From the NCBI GenBank assembly GCA_021018815.1, contig JAITYX010000010.1, positions 7,641,501 through 7,705,500 of the forward strand: a stretch of 64,000 nt of DNA, read 5' to 3'. Every line of letters begins with the position of its first letter. Within the stretch, counting starts at the first letter, position 1. The notes under the pieces are model-generated. The model saw nothing but the letters and a program-made list of their open reading frames with translations, did not search any database and was not told the DNA's origin. The position numbers and the translations under genes are program-made. Source of the DNA: Talinum fruticosum (lineage: Eukaryota > Streptophyta > Magnoliopsida > Caryophyllales > Talinaceae). Below are positions 43,786-56,149 of this stretch, one piece after another.

Positions 43786-45039
43786 CACATAACTCGTGGG
43801 ATTTAAATAGTATTCCACCTTATTTCATTTTTATTTTATTTGTTTCATAAAGTTTAAATAAACAAAATCACGTTTGAGCATATATTGACGCGATGAGGAA
43901 TGTATGATTAAAACGAAGAGATTCATTTGAGTTAATTAATTGAGTATTGAATTAAAATAAAGAAAAAGATGGGTGGCATAATTTTATTATGTAAAAGAAA
44001 TTTAATTCAAGTAATATAAGTATTCTTGGTTGGATGGTATTGAGATTAGTAGAGAGGAACGAGAAACAAAACTAAAATTAAGATTAAGTGGGTGCATTTC
44101 TTACTTAGCCATATATGGGCTATATAGAGCTAATAGAGGCCCAATGAAGGAAAATGGCGGGCTAATTTGGCTGCTAATAAAAACCAGGGGAGAGAGAAAA
44201 TTTGGTCATAAGGCTAAAACACTTACACTCAAAACCAGACCCCTCTTTATCTCTTTCCTTTCCCTCAAATCATTACCCCCTAACACCTCTGCAACTGCTG
44301 GCTGCCGGAGCTGCTGTCGTTGCCACCACCTCACCGCCGATCGTCGCCCTCTGTCACCGAAAACGCTAGCGGCCACCACCATTATTCCCTCCCAAATTCT
44401 TGCTTCCTTTTGCCTCCTTCAAATTCAAAAATCATTTTCTCTTCTTTCTTGACTAAAAATTTACTTTCTGGACATGCAAAGATGATTTAAGCACGGATTT
44501 GTTGTGTAAGTTTGTGGGTAAGAGATTGGACCTTTTTAATAAAGAGTTTGATTGAGAAATTAGCGATAGATGTTCTAATGTTGAGTGAATAAGTGAGGAA
44601 AATGTTATTGCATGTTTTAATTCAATTCAAGGGAAATGGGTTTGAAGTTTATTATTTAAATGTTGCATGCAAGGATTAATCATATAGATTAAGCTTTTAA
44701 GTGGAAAAAAATATGAGATTTATATTAATAAAATATGTGGCCATGGGTTTTTGTGGATTGGATGCTTTTAGGAAGTTAAAAATAAGCTTGTGAAAGTTAA
44801 TTGAACTTCACAAATTTTGTGTGACTATTTGGATGCTTGGATTATGAATGGATGATTATGGATTGTGAAATTTGGGGATGAAATATGATCAATGATGATA
44901 ATTAGAAACTTGATGAAAATTTCAAAGTTGAGGAATGAAGAAATGGGGATGCATGTAAAATTTAAGTAATTTTGGGATGAAATAATATTTTAAGTAATTT
45001 ATGGATCACAAATAAGAAAGTTGAAGATTATTGGGAGTA

Positions 45040-45135
45040 AATTATATAATTTAAGTAATTTGAGTAGTTTAATGAATTTAAGTAATTTAAATGATTTAAG
45101 TAAATTAAGTAATTTAAGTAAATGGAGAGATTTAA
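45040..45135. repeat. Degenerate AAGTAATTT-type minisatellite
   Basis: About nine imperfect copies of a 9-10-bp unit (TTTAAGTAA) inside the LTR. It accounts for the Asn-Tyr-Leu-rich ORF on minus. Confidence 0.8.
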
Positions 45136-45399
45136 GTTATTTTTAGGATTTACATAATTTTTGTGACTTAAATAAGCTAAGTGAGCAAGATGCATGAAAT
45201 AAAAGAGATGGATTAAAGCATTTGGAGTCAACTTAAGGAACAAGGTAATTGAATTTTGGAAGATAATACATGATAAAGGAGATCTATTGAAGTTGAGGAC
45301 ATTGTTCTTAAATAATTTACAATCAATTGAGATCAACACTCCATAACATTCACAAGAAAATGTGTTACGTAAATGAAATTCACCTAATCACAAGAAATC

Positions 45400-45431
<32 letters not shown>

Positions 45432-45432
45432 C
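45400..45432. repeat. (AAT)n microsatellite
   Basis: About 11 units of AAT within the chromovirus LTR. Confidence 0.95.
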
Positions 45433-46117
45433 AAATTACTCGAAGGTATCGACTTTATTAATGAAATATTTTATTTTAAAATGATTGTTAAGGCCATGGA
45501 TGTCAGTCATTTGAGTCGTCATTTCAACAAGAATCAAAGGAAAGGAAATACCATGTCTTAAGGTATGTTTATTGCTTATACCTTACAAAAAGCCACATGT
45601 TTATATATAACAACATCAAAATGGTTTGCATAATGAAAAAGAACAATTTTAAATATTATTGTCACTTAATTATGTGGCCCGCCCCATATCAATCATATTA
45701 TATCATGATCATATCATGATCATATCATATATTTGGCCATTATCAACCAGACTTCCCGATCAGTCTAGGTGTGTGCATATTTAGTAAAATCGACGATCGT
45801 AAGGAGCCACTATGATAATAAATAAATAACTATTTTAGTATATTCTTCCTACCTGATTTATAAACGAATTGAAATGCATGCGCTCAAATGTATCTCCACA
45901 TAAATTATTTACGAGTACGTGTATAGACGTGCTAAACTTCGGCTCATTATTTCAAAATGTTTTCTTTGTTTTGTTTTAGGTAAGGCTAATGTAGAGGAAA
46001 ACATGCGTGTTCATTTTGGTCAACGAGACTTAGAGGTTCACGAGTGATAGTCGGGAACATGATATGTGGGAGTCGATCGTTATGATTAAATTGGTGATTA
46101 TGGGTTTTGGCGTTACA

Positions 46118-46745
46118 GGACCCATGGCTCAAATCCATGTTGGGGGCATTGGCGAAGGCGATCCTTGAACCTTCCCCATGTATCATAGAACGTCTCATCC
46201 GTCTTTTGAGCAAAAGTGAAAATTTGGTTCCTCAAGCTTGTCAACTTACTTGGTGGGAAATATTTCGCCAAGAATGCACTTGCAAGTTGATCAAAAGTGC
46301 TTATGAAATTTGTCGGAAGAAAGTTTAGCTACTCCTATGCCTTCCCTTCAAGTGAAAATGAAAACAACCACAACTTGATAGCATCCGGTGAAGCCCCGTT
46401 CACCTTGAAAGTATCACAAGCTTGGTGAAATATGCAAAGATGCTGGTTGGGGTCCTCATTGGGGAGGGCATGGAAATGAGCAGCCCTCACCAAGTTGATG
46501 AGAGAGTTTTTCATCTCAAAATCATTCATCACCACATTTGGAACATTGATGGCTGTCGGTGGATTAGTGACATTGGGTGTCACATATTGCCTAAAAGTTC
46601 TTCTATCTTCATCGACCATCTCGGGCTTTTGCTTGGAGTTCGCTACTTGCTTCTTTCTAGCCTTCTCTAGCCTTTGCTTCTTCCGTCTAGAGCGGAAGGT
46701 TCACTCGATTTCAGGATCAAACTCGAACAATTCAGCTTTTTGCAT
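46118..46745 (-). pseudogene. Athila-type gag, truncated by the chromovirus insertion
   Basis: On minus, the open stretch 46619-46335 reads MVDEDRRTFRQYVTPNVTNP, INLVRAAHFHALPNEDPNQH and FHQACDTFKVNGASPDAIKL, the N-terminal half of Athila Gag. It continues in another frame (EYFPPSK-like, FAQKTDETFYDTWGRF-like text) to 46118. Compare the plus-strand Athila gag at 35350. The remainder of gag was lost or separated when the chromovirus inserted. Confidence 0.82.
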
Positions 46746-46865
46746 ACAAGGAGAGAAAGCCTAGTAAGAACAAAAACAAAACTACCAGGGCAATCAAAAT
46801 AGAAAAAGAAAATAAAACACTTAGTCAATTTAAGAGTATTCATCTAATGGCTGCTAGGAACAGAG

Positions 46866-46883
46866 TCCCTAACAACGGCACCA
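46866..46883 (-). other. Athila-type primer-binding site (tRNA-Asp type)
   Basis: On minus TGGTGCCGTTGTTAGGGA, six bases after the LTR end CTGTCA, matches the tRNA-Asp complement TGGCGCCGTTGCCGGGGA at most positions. Differences are C-to-T or G-to-A. Confidence 0.85.
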
Positions 46884-46889
46884 AAAACT

Positions 46890-48148
46890 TGACAGGCCAT
46901 AAGCACACGGTGTATGGTTGTAGCAAGTCAAGGTTGATCCTAGAAAGACTCAATCTAGCAGCGCAATAAATTATCCCTCTACTCAATTGCTAAGCAAATC
47001 AGGTTTTTGAGTTGGTTGTTTGCTAAACTAATTCTAACTATTAAAATCAAGAATATTAATCTAGGATTTAATCAAGCGATAAAAAGCATCAAGAGATTTT
47101 ATTTTCTAACAATGAGTTTGATTATTAAAACCTAATTGTTCAATAATTCTTTCAATTGAATCAAGGATTGATGATCAAATAATTCTACCGCTCTTTTGAT
47201 ACTTAATAGAATTGCTCTAATTAACCTAACAAATAAATTTTGTATTCCTTTCAAGTTAATCAAAGTTAAAGATTTCAAATTATCTAAGCGATCCCCTAAT
47301 TTACTAGTCTTTTCTCAAATTTCATAAACTAGGTAAAATAGTTGGTTGTCGGATTATTCCATTTCACCTTTCAATACTTCATATATTAATCTCAAATTAC
47401 AAGTATTCTAGGCCTTGAAAATACTTAAAAACATGAAGAACACAACTTTCTATCGATTCCAAATAAGAACTCAAGCACAAATCATGTAAACCTAATTAAA
47501 CATCATTGTTTTGGATTACAAATCCCTAGATAAAAAGAAATATACTCACACATGATTATTGAAAACTTAACAAAAATCCTAAACATGATAATTAAACCAT
47601 AGCAAGAATTCTTCAAGAACTCCACTTGAATTTTTCAACTTTGAATGGAAATTCCCTCAATTTGGTTCAATCTTCTTCTTGAATCTTCAAATGTGTTTTT
47701 GATTTGATGTGGATGATGAAGGGATGAAAAATATGGATGGACTCCTCCATGGATGCTGTAGGTCTTCAAGTTAAATAGCCATAAATCGACACTCAAAACA
47801 CCCAAAACCGTCGAAGTTAAGCAGCCACGCAAAAGTGCGGTAAAAGGAACCACTCGGGTTGGAGTGATCATTTCGGGCAGCCCGGAGTGGCCTCTGTCCA
47901 ATTTCTCTCGTTTTGATTCTTCTACCACGGTTAGGAGATCCATAGGGGAGGTCCATGATCAACTTGTTTTTATAAGAAATTTAGGAAATTGGGTCATTTT
48001 TGGCGTTAAAGCCTACAAATTTGCATCAAAAACAAGAACACTAAGTGTAATATGGAAATAAGAATATAAATCAAACATTTTAAGCATAATATTCCCTAAT
48101 CCACTATTGAAATTTCCTAAAAATCAAGTCAAAATATGCTTGTTATCA
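46890..48148 (-). mobile_element. Athila-type 5' LTR (about 1,259 bp)
   Basis: On minus it runs from TGATAACAAGC (48148) to CCTGTCA (46890), next to the PBS. It is AT-rich and non-coding; the ORFs at 47635-48061 overlap on both strands and have no domain. TTTAG (48149-48153) would be the TSD next to the 5' LTR. The 3' LTR is not in the window. It lies inside the leader of the Tat/Ogre-type element. Confidence 0.72.
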
Positions 48149-49395
48149 TTTAGCCAAAAGTCAAAAACTGCCTTCTTTTTCTAGGTCTGTCCATTAATTG
48201 CATTTCGAGTCATCTCAAGGATTTATTTCTTAGTGAAGGTTTTAGGTAGCCACCGCCACCGGGCTTAGTCGGCATCGACTACCGCCGGTCGGTCCAGGAG
48301 GGTCGGTCCAGGATGGTTTTTTCTAGGGTTTTGATTTCTCATCATTTTGGCATTCCATTTACGCATTCAATTTTGCATTTAGCCAAAAAATAAATTCATC
48401 TCAAATTAGGGAAGTCCATTTATGCATTTCATTTTACATTTAGCCAATAAATAAATTCATCTCAAATTAGGTAAATCCATTTATGCATTCACTTTTATAT
48501 TTAGTCAAAAAATAAATTTATCTCAAATTATGTGACTCCATTTATGCATTCAATTTTGCATTTAGCCAAAAAATAAATTCATCTCAAATTAGGTGAGTCC
48601 ATTTATGCATTTCATTTCACATTTAGACAAAAAATTAATTTATCCCAAATTAGGTGAGTCCATTTATATGTATTCACTTTTGCATTTAGCTAAAAAATAA
48701 TTCATCCCAAATTAGGTGAGTCCATTTATACGTTTTAGCCAAAATAAATTTATCTCAAATTAGGTGAGTTCATTTATTCATTCACTTTTGCATTTAGCCA
48801 AAAAATAAATTCATCTCAAATTAGGTGAGTCCATTTATACATTCACTTTTGCATTTAGCCAAAAAATAAATTAATCTCAAATTAGATGAGTCCATTTATG
48901 CATTCAATTTTTCATTTTAGCCAAAATAAATTTATCTCCAATTAGGTGAATCCATTTGCACATTCCATTTATGCATTAGCTAAATTCAAAATCACCCCAA
49001 ACTAAGTCGTTAGCATCATTACGTTTCATTTCGGTTGCTTTGCGTTTCTTATGTGCATCCAAATAAAAAGCATTCTTTCTTTCTTAGTTCCTTCGATTCT
49101 TGTGCTTCAGTCCCTTCCTCCCAAAAGTTAGTGTTCCTACACATGGTCCTAAGCGAGTTATCCTTTGGGTTGCAGAATAGGGAACCCTAATGCCATTGAG
49201 TTTCGTCGAATCCGATCTCCAAAGGGTTAGAACGCCTCAACAAGGAGTCTAGTACCTCTTCCCCTTGCTCTACACCTCGATCTACACCGATGCGACCAAC
49301 TTCGGTGCACACAACACTAATTCAATCAATCTTCCATCGTAAGACAGTACCCAAAAACAATTCCCCTCCAATGGACGAGAGGACCAGAACAATCT
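48149..49395 (+). other. Tat/Ogre-type leader region
   Basis: Non-coding leader before gag, dominated by the minisatellite at 48354-49009. A GC-richer stretch (48250-48310, CCACCGCCACCGGGC) precedes it. No PBS is visible because the Athila insertion cut the left side. Confidence 0.55.
48354..49009 (+). repeat. 61-bp minisatellite, about 11 copies
   Basis: Units begin TCCATTTATGCATTCA and end ATCTCAAATTAGGTGAG. Most are 60-62 bp; one unit near 48720 is about 13 bp shorter. Divergence between copies is roughly 5-20% by eye. Tandem repeats of this kind are known in untranslated parts of Tat/Ogre elements. Confidence 0.93.
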
Positions 49396-52239
49396 CCCAT
49401 CCTCACTTTGCTCAATGAATCCTCAGCCAAGATGGAAGCCCGAATTGAGGCTCAAGACAAAAAGATAGAGTTTATATCCGAAACTCTTCCAGTCATCTTA
49501 AAGACTCTTCAGGATAATAAGAACGGAGGTGAAGAAGAAGCTCGTTCACTAGTAGGAGGAGGAGGCCCTCCACCCGAACTAGAACCTTCTCCGAACCTAG
49601 TCCCGAACATAAGCCTAAGTCCGATCCACGCATAGATCAATAGAAAAAATGTTAAGGGAATCCTCCATATTCAAGAGTCACTACTTTGATCTTACGAGAT
49701 TCACTTCAATCCCCAAAGGGAAGTTACCTGCTAAGTTTACTATGCCGGACATCAAGTTTCGTGGTTCTGAAAATCCCCATCATCATGTTCGCAATTTCTT
49801 AGGAACAATGACTCTTAAAAATTACCTAAAGACAATTATCACATCATCTTTGAAGACTCGGGTATAACTGTCTATCTCTCTATGGTTTTGATTTCAAATC
49901 ATTCTAAGTATTTAAGAAGCTCATCTTTAAGTTTTCAACTCTGTCTAATCCCCTCGAAACCGTCTATTGAGTATAACACATTTAACTGGGTTTCGACCTA
50001 CTTAGACACAACTCAAAAAGATGACAAGAGTAAATAATTTCATAAACAATTCATATTTTGAGCACCGACTTAATGTTCTAGTTAAGAATGAATTATTACG
50101 TTAATTACTCTTTACGAGTCGGTTTAATGAATGAAATTATTTACCTAATCAAGTTTATGCATTCTGATTTTTCAATCTTAATATCTTGATCATTTAAAAG
50201 ATTGTCTTAAGATGGAATTTGAACCTAATGAATATTAGACTTAGAAATTTCCATTCTTTTAGGTCTGTACATAATTTAGCACTTAATCATTTTAAATTAA
50301 TTATTATCTTTGCCTAATCTTGGACCAAAGTGTTTTTATACTTTGAGTACCACTTTGATTTGTTTTTGTAGGTGTATTAAAGTATTTTAATCTTATTTTG
50401 AAAAGCAAAAGCAATTGGTTTCTAGCCGTTAAACACCAACAGATAGAAAAACACTTTTTCTGGACAAGGCTCATACAGCGTGTCGGGGTTATTTATTTCC
50501 AAATTCGGTAAACAACAACTTTGGGTCTAACAGTTGTTTCCACCCCGCATTTTAGCCTCAACTGGTGGAATGGACTACTTTTCGAGCCAAGGACCAAAAG
50601 TACAACGTTCATCTTGCAATGACTCCTTTTACGAGTGACTCGGGCTAGCCATTACAATGGCTAATGAAGCTTACAAGTCCAGAATAAGTCTCAACGATAT
50701 TCCGCCCTGCTATGCATAAATAGAAGCCTTTCTACAAGACTTGAAGATTGCTTGGAACCGAAATTATTCTACTATTACTCAATCTTCTAGCTTACAACTC
50801 TAGCTCTTAAGTTTCTACTTTGTGAGTTGTAAAGAGAAAGTCTTGTTATCACTCGCTACTTTCAATTCTCTCGCTAAGTCCCTTGACTAAGCTGTAAGGG
50901 TTAACTCAACTTAGTTGTTCCCTAACCGTAAAGGTTACCTCATTTAGGAAGTACAAGATCGGAGAAACAAATTTTTGTGTCTAGGAAAACTTATAATCGA
51001 ATTGTATAAGGGAGCAATTCAGTAAAGAGTCGAGTCCTTATATTTTGTGGATTCAAAATAGTGAATTTGACTTGGTGCTTGGATTAGCACTATCCGTGGT
51101 TTTCTCGCCCAGGAGGTTTTCCACGTATATTCTATGTTTTATCTGTTTCTAAGTCTAGTCTAGACTCATAATTGTTTTCTAAGTGTTTGTTGAGCATAAT
51201 ACTTTGCTAATTCACAAATATCTTCCATCAACCTATTCACCCCCTCTAGGGTGACTCAACCTCTCCAAGAGCAAACGTTCAATCTTCATATGGACATTCG
51301 ACATTGATGTAATGAAGTGGTACAATGCAAGTAAATCCACACAAGGTCACCAATTGGAATGATGTGTGCAAGGAGTTCCTACACCAATACTCCTATAACA
51401 CTAATCTACCTATCACCCTTAGAGACTTGGAGTTGATTAAACAAGGGGAGAAAGAAAGCTTCATCGACTTCTTCACCAAATGGAGGGCAAAGGCTGCTCA
51501 TATGGTAAACAAACCTTCCGGAAAGAACCAAGTCAGAATCATAATGAAGAACCTTCGGTCTTCCCTGTAACCAACATCTTAAATTCCTGCCGCTTATGAA
51601 CTTCACAACCCTTAGAGATGTAGACATGCTGATAGAAGAAGAGTTGTCCGCCACGACCACAAAAGTCGTGGCTAGATATAGAGGTAATTATCAATCCAAA
51701 GACAAGAAAATCTCTAATCAAGGAAATATTAGAAGGGGTGCAGATGTCAATGCCCTTAATAGGTATAACGACTACACTCCTATGGACACTACTTACGCTC
51801 AAGCCCTCAACCGTCTCGTTGTCCGGAGGGAAAATTTAGTTGCCACCTATAAGAGTAGAATCGAAACGCTGAGCGATAAAAAACCGGGATACAGGAAAAT
51901 TTTGTAAGTACCATCGTGCACGAGGATACGATACGGATCAATGTTGGACATTCAAGAACAAGTTAGAGAGTATGTTCCGCAATGGTCAATTCCCTCTCCC
52001 TAAGGCCGCTCAAAACCCATCAATAACAATAACCTATTCAGCGATACCTTAGTTATCTTTTCCAAACCCATTCCAGGTCAATGGGATCCATCTGTCTTCA
52101 TTCAAAACATCAATGAGTCCAAACCCCTTGTTAGCTTACCTTCCCTAGAACTAGAAGTCAATGGATTGTGGGTAAGTGATGAAGAAGATGTATATGAAAC
52201 GAAAGGCTAAAATGATGAGAACTTCGGGGCACAACACCC
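49396..52239 (+). pseudogene. Tat/Ogre-type gag, split by a solo LTR
   Basis: The N-terminal part (49408-49846) has a helical start (MEARIEAQDKKIEFISE), an acidic/Pro stretch and LPAKFTMPDIKFRGSENPHH then HVRNFLGTMTLK. After the solo LTR (49851-51281) the text resumes without a gap and continues WNDVCKEFLHQYSYNTNLPI, LRDLELIKQGEKESFIDFF then TKWRAKAAHM (51325-51570), the core of Tat-type Gag. Removing the LTR and one TSD copy restores the sequence across the junction. A tail with Lys/Asn-rich text and a damaged zinc-binding region (CWTFKNKLESM-like, 51945) follows. Several frameshifts. Confidence 0.8.
49846..51286 (+). mobile_element. Sirevirus solo LTR (49851-51281) with TSD ATCTT
   Basis: 1,431 bp, starting TGAAGACTCGGG and ending GTTCA. 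Perfect TSDs ATCTT lie at 49846-49850 and 51282-51286. It contains ATGCATAAATAGAAGCC (about 50712) and the usual terminal block CCTATTCACCCCCTC. It interrupts the Tat-type gag. Confidence 0.92.
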
Positions 52240-52249
52240 TTAGAAGAAG

Positions 52250-53260
52250 ATGATTTTTAGGGAGAACCAAAGAGTCCTGAAATTCAATTCCTTACTAGAT
52301 CTGGACGAAATAATACACCATGGGTCCACAATAGACTCAAAAGCCCCAAAAGAAAAAGAAGTTGTCAAAGAAGACGACCCTGTCCTAAAACAACTTCGAA
52401 ACTCAAAGTCGACATTTCCATCCGGCAACTCATATCTCGCCTCCCAAAAGCATAGGCAAGCCTTAATTGATGCACTTAGAAAAACCGAGGTTTCTCCCAA
52501 AACCGAGGTTTCTCCTGAAACTACGCTTGAGAAGGCGCTAGGATTGGTGAATAACGGGGATGGAACAATCACGTTCAACAAGAAAGACCTACTCGAAGAA
52601 GGCATTGCACACAACAATGCCCTTTACTTAACTATAACTTGCATTAACAAGTTCATCCCTCTAACCTTAGTGGACAATGGGATCTGTTATAAATGTATGT
52701 CATTGGAGAACTGCCAAAAGGTAGGCATTAGAGAGCAACAACTCTCTAAGCAAACTGTTCATCTTTGAGCCTATGACAGTTTTGGAAACAGTGACTCTTT
52801 TGATCAATGTTGGACTCGTGGTGGAAAACATCGACTTCCAAGTCCTAGATATTCCAACTACTTTCAACCTTCTTCTAGGATGCCTTAGTTACACAACCAT
52901 CAAGCGAGTGCTCTCTACATTGCACCAGAAAGTTAAAATGATCATTAAAGGTTAAGTAGTAACTATTAAAGGAGACAACCTTTGTGCCTCCATCATCTCT
53001 AAAGAGTCTCGTTGTTGAAATTGAGCATGATGCTGATGATAAGGAGCTCTCTGGATTCGAGACCATCATTGTTATAGACAAGGATGAAGCACCTTTTAAC
53101 TTCAATCCTTATTTCAACCCTAGTGTCCACTTGATGCTAAGGAAGAAGGGTTATTTTCGTGGCTTAGTTGTAGGCGGTAGGGCATACCACCCGATCTTTC
53201 CACCTCTTGAGCCCACTAGTAACTACAAGTTCGAGACTAGGCTATTATCAAACTGTTAAG
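52250..53260 (+). pseudogene. Tat/Ogre-type protease and linker
   Basis: The open stretch 52250-52768 has an 18-base tandem duplication near 52485-52520 (protein KTEVSPKTEVSPET). It then has LYLTITCINKFIPLTLVDNG, where the retropepsin motif Asp-Ser-Gly reads Asp-Asn-Gly, followed by ICYKCMSLENCQKVGI. After a frameshift, VENIDFQVLDIPTTFNLLLG (52820-52890) is the second protease half. A linker with no known domain fills 52984-53259. Confidence 0.75.
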
Positions 53261-53995
53261 GAAGTAGCCAAAACTAAGTAGGAGATGCAAACTAGAAGGA
53301 CTCGTACCATTCACAGTTCATTCAATCAAACCCTTTCCTCGTACTCTAAATTAATAATTCCGGAAAAAGGGGATAACTTCCCCTACTATGGTTTTCTTGA
53401 CCTTATTAACTAAAAGAGAAGGGGTATCCTAGTACCTATTTTAGAAGTCTTTAACGATCGCCATGTGATAGAAAAGGAGGCAACCTACCTCCTTGAGAAG
53501 GGACAATCCACACAAGACTAGACCAATTTGGTCGAGAGCAAAATTTTTGGTCTATTATTTGGACGGGAGAAAAGTCTAGAGGGGAGCTCGGTTTCGGTAT
53601 TGTCCCAAGCTATGTTGCAGCCACAATTCGATCCGTCCAAATTCATCACCAACATTGACACCGAGGGTCTAAGCATATCACTTGGATTAATGCTCGAGGA
53701 AGGCTAAGAATTTGCTCGTTATTTTAGGAGAGCATTCTATTTCTAAGTCTAGCATTAGGGTCGTTGTTTATGTTTCTAATTCTATTAGTTCATCTTATAC
53801 AATTTCCGTCCCCGAGTTCGATGTACTCATTTTTTCATTTAATAAGATGAATCTTTCCGCTTACTCTTTGCGTCCCCTTATTCTTAATTGTTTTGCCTGT
53901 AATAATGAACAAGAAATCCCTAAAGAATTAATAAAACATATGAAAGATCATGAAAATCATTCACTAATAATAGAGGAAACAATAACAATAACTTA
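53260..53995 (+). other. Tat/Ogre-type pol linker, degraded
   Basis: Probably part of the protease-RT spacer, which is long in this lineage. Frames are short and carry no recognisable motif. Confidence 0.4.
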
Positions 53996-54890
53996 AGACT
54001 AGCAGATCAACCCTAAGAGGTCAAAATTGGGAAAACACTTAATCCGGAAGAGCGTAAGCAATTCACTTCGCTCCTTACCGGATTCATAGATTTCTTTCCA
54101 CTCTATGAAGATGCTAAGCTAGTTAAGTAGAAACTTAGGAGAATGAAACCTGAGTGGGCACTGAAGATTAAGGAAGAATTTTAGAAGCAATTAGAAGTCG
54201 GGTTCATTAAAGAGGTCCACTACCCTCGGTGGGTAGCAAATATAGTGTTAGTTCCGAAGAAGGATGGTAGGGTACAGATGTGTGTTGATTTCAGGGATTT
54301 AAATAAGGCAAGCCCTAATGATGGCTTCCCGTTGCCTCACATTGACATTCTAGTGGATAACACAGCGGGTCATGCTTTACTCTCATTCATGGATGGCTAT
54401 GCTTGGATACAATCATGTGAAGATGGTTGAAGAAGACATGGAAAAAACAACCTTCATCACTCAATGGGGTACGTAGTGTTATTTAGTAATGCCTTCCGGG
54501 CTCAAGAATATCGGGGCCACGTATTCGAGAATGACCACGATGTTGCTACATGACATGATATATAAGGAAGCTGAGTTTACGTGGACGACATGATCATCAA
54601 GTCAAAGTATAGGGCAGGGCACTTACCTAGCCTTAGAAAATTCTTCCGAAGACTAAGGAAATATAACATGTGCCTTAACCCACAAAAGTGTGCCTTTGGG
54701 GTAACCTCGGACAAACTACTAGGCTATGTGATTAGTCTTAAAGGAATTGAAGTCGATCCATCCAAGATCAAAGCTATCCAATACATTAGTCATTTACAAT
54801 ACATTAGTCATTTCATATCAAAACCGACTATGGTATGTGAACCCATCTTCAAGAAGCTTAAGAAAGGAGTTAAGCCTATTTGGGATTAAG
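53996..54890 (+). pseudogene. Tat/Ogre-type reverse transcriptase
   Basis: Text in order: WALKIKEEF, GFIKEVHYPRWVANIVLVPK, KDGRVQMCVDFRDLNKASPN, DGFPLPHIDILVDNTAGHAL (54245-54400), then the catalytic region VDDMIIKSK (54576-54605) and LNPQKCAFGVTSDKLLGYVI. The VDFRDLNKASP and LVDNTAGHA phrases are typical of the Tat lineage. Some stops are TAG where CAG would be expected, as in old methylated copies. Confidence 0.88.
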
Positions 54891-55330
54891 AGTGCAAAAA
54901 GAATTTGAGAAGGTTAAGGAGTATTTGGCCAATCCACTAATGCTAATTCCACCTCAAGCAGGGAAGCCTTTGCTCTTATACCTCATTACAACAAAATCGT
55001 AATGGGAGCCATGTTAGCTCAACTAGATGGAAATGAGGAACATGTAGTGTACTATCTAAGTAAGAAATTCTTAGATTACGAGACTCGTTATACACCTTTA
55101 GAGAAAACATAGTTGGCTTTAGTATGGGCCACCAAGAAGCTTAGACACTACATGTTGGCCCACACGGTACATGTAGTAGCACCAATTGAACCCATCAAAT
55201 ACATTCTTGAGTAACCAACCATCAATAGCAAGATAGCTAGATGGATAATCATGCTATCGAGTTTGAAGTCAAGTATGTCCCTCAAAAGGAAATCGAAGGA
55301 AGGGTAGTATCGGAATTCTTAGTTAATTTA
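54891..55330 (+). pseudogene. Tat/Ogre-type first RNase H
   Basis: The RT-linked RNase H is visible as MLAQLDGNEEHVVYYLSKKF, RYTPLEKT, LALVWATKKLRHYM and PIKYILE, with stops and shifts between them. Confidence 0.75.
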
Positions 55331-55890
55331 CCAATAACCAAATCATAACCCGAATATCTCGACTTTCCCGACGAGAACATTTTGGAAGTAGTTGACATGT
55401 GGACCATGTACTTTGACGATGCTTCTAATTAGAAGGGCCTTGGAGTAGGGATCTTTTTAGTCACGCTAGAGGAGCACATACTCCCATTTTAGTCAAAATA
55501 GATTTTGAGGTCACTAACAACGTTGCGAATCACGAGGCATGTATCATGGGACTACAAGCTGCCATATAAATATGAGCCAAGAACTTCGTGGTTTTTCGGT
55601 GACTCCAGTTTGATCATTTTATCAAATTTAATATAAATGGAAGGTACATAGTGAAGCCTTGGCACCTTACCAAGCATATTGGATAAAATTGGAAAAATAT
55701 TTTGATAGTATACACATACCTTCCTAGAGATAACAACCAGCTTGCGGATGCCCTAGCTAAATTAGCATCCATGATTAATATCCCTAGTGGCATTCATTTA
55801 ATGCCTATTCACATAGAACAATGGAGTCAACTCGCGCATATATACGCATTGGAAGTGTCTAGTACTCGACCATATCGGTTGGTACCATAA
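55331..55890 (+). pseudogene. Tat/Ogre-type second (archaeal-like) RNase H
   Basis: A second RNase H follows: WTMYFDDASN, KGLGVGIFLV, then FEVTNNVANHEACIMGLQAA near 55520 and YLPRDNNQLADALAKLASMI (55708-55770). Two RNase H domains in a row are the hallmark of the Tat lineage; the catalytic Asp positions can be seen in FDDAS and NQLADALA. Confidence 0.8.
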
Positions 55891-56149
55891 CATCTATCTT
55901 TACTTAGAAAACCAAGGATACCCATCGGACTCTACACATAGAACCCAATGAGCCATCCATTTGCTAGCAAGCATAGTTCTTCATAAACTAAGGGCAACTG
56001 TGTAAGAAAACCAACACGAGACATCAACTTACTTTGTGTTAATTAACACGAAGCGTAACGCATAATGACTAATATTCATGGTGGGGAGTATGAGCCTTAT
56101 ATGAATGAAAGAATGTTGGTTTAGAAAATTCAGAGACTAGGATATTATT

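Larger units (their letters stand above)
43528..46117 (+). mobile_element. Chromovirus 3' LTR (2,590 bp)
   Basis: Starts TGTAACACCCCAACCC and ends TTTTGGCGTTACA. It has the same plan as the 22973 LTR: start box, microsatellite, CT/GC-rich leader (44230-44430), AT-rich body, GTGGCCCGCCCC block (about 45675) and the tail. It contains (AT)n at 43702-43783, degenerate AAGTAATTT repeats at about 45040-45135 and (AAT)n at 45400-45432. The ORF at 44030-44452 lies in the leader and has no domain. GGACC at 46118-46122 would be its right TSD; the left one was lost. Confidence 0.88.

Noticed and set aside
43581..43850. ORFs rich in Tyr-Ile at the AT tracts (also 40758-40985)
   Set aside because: Direct translation of (AT)n microsatellites.
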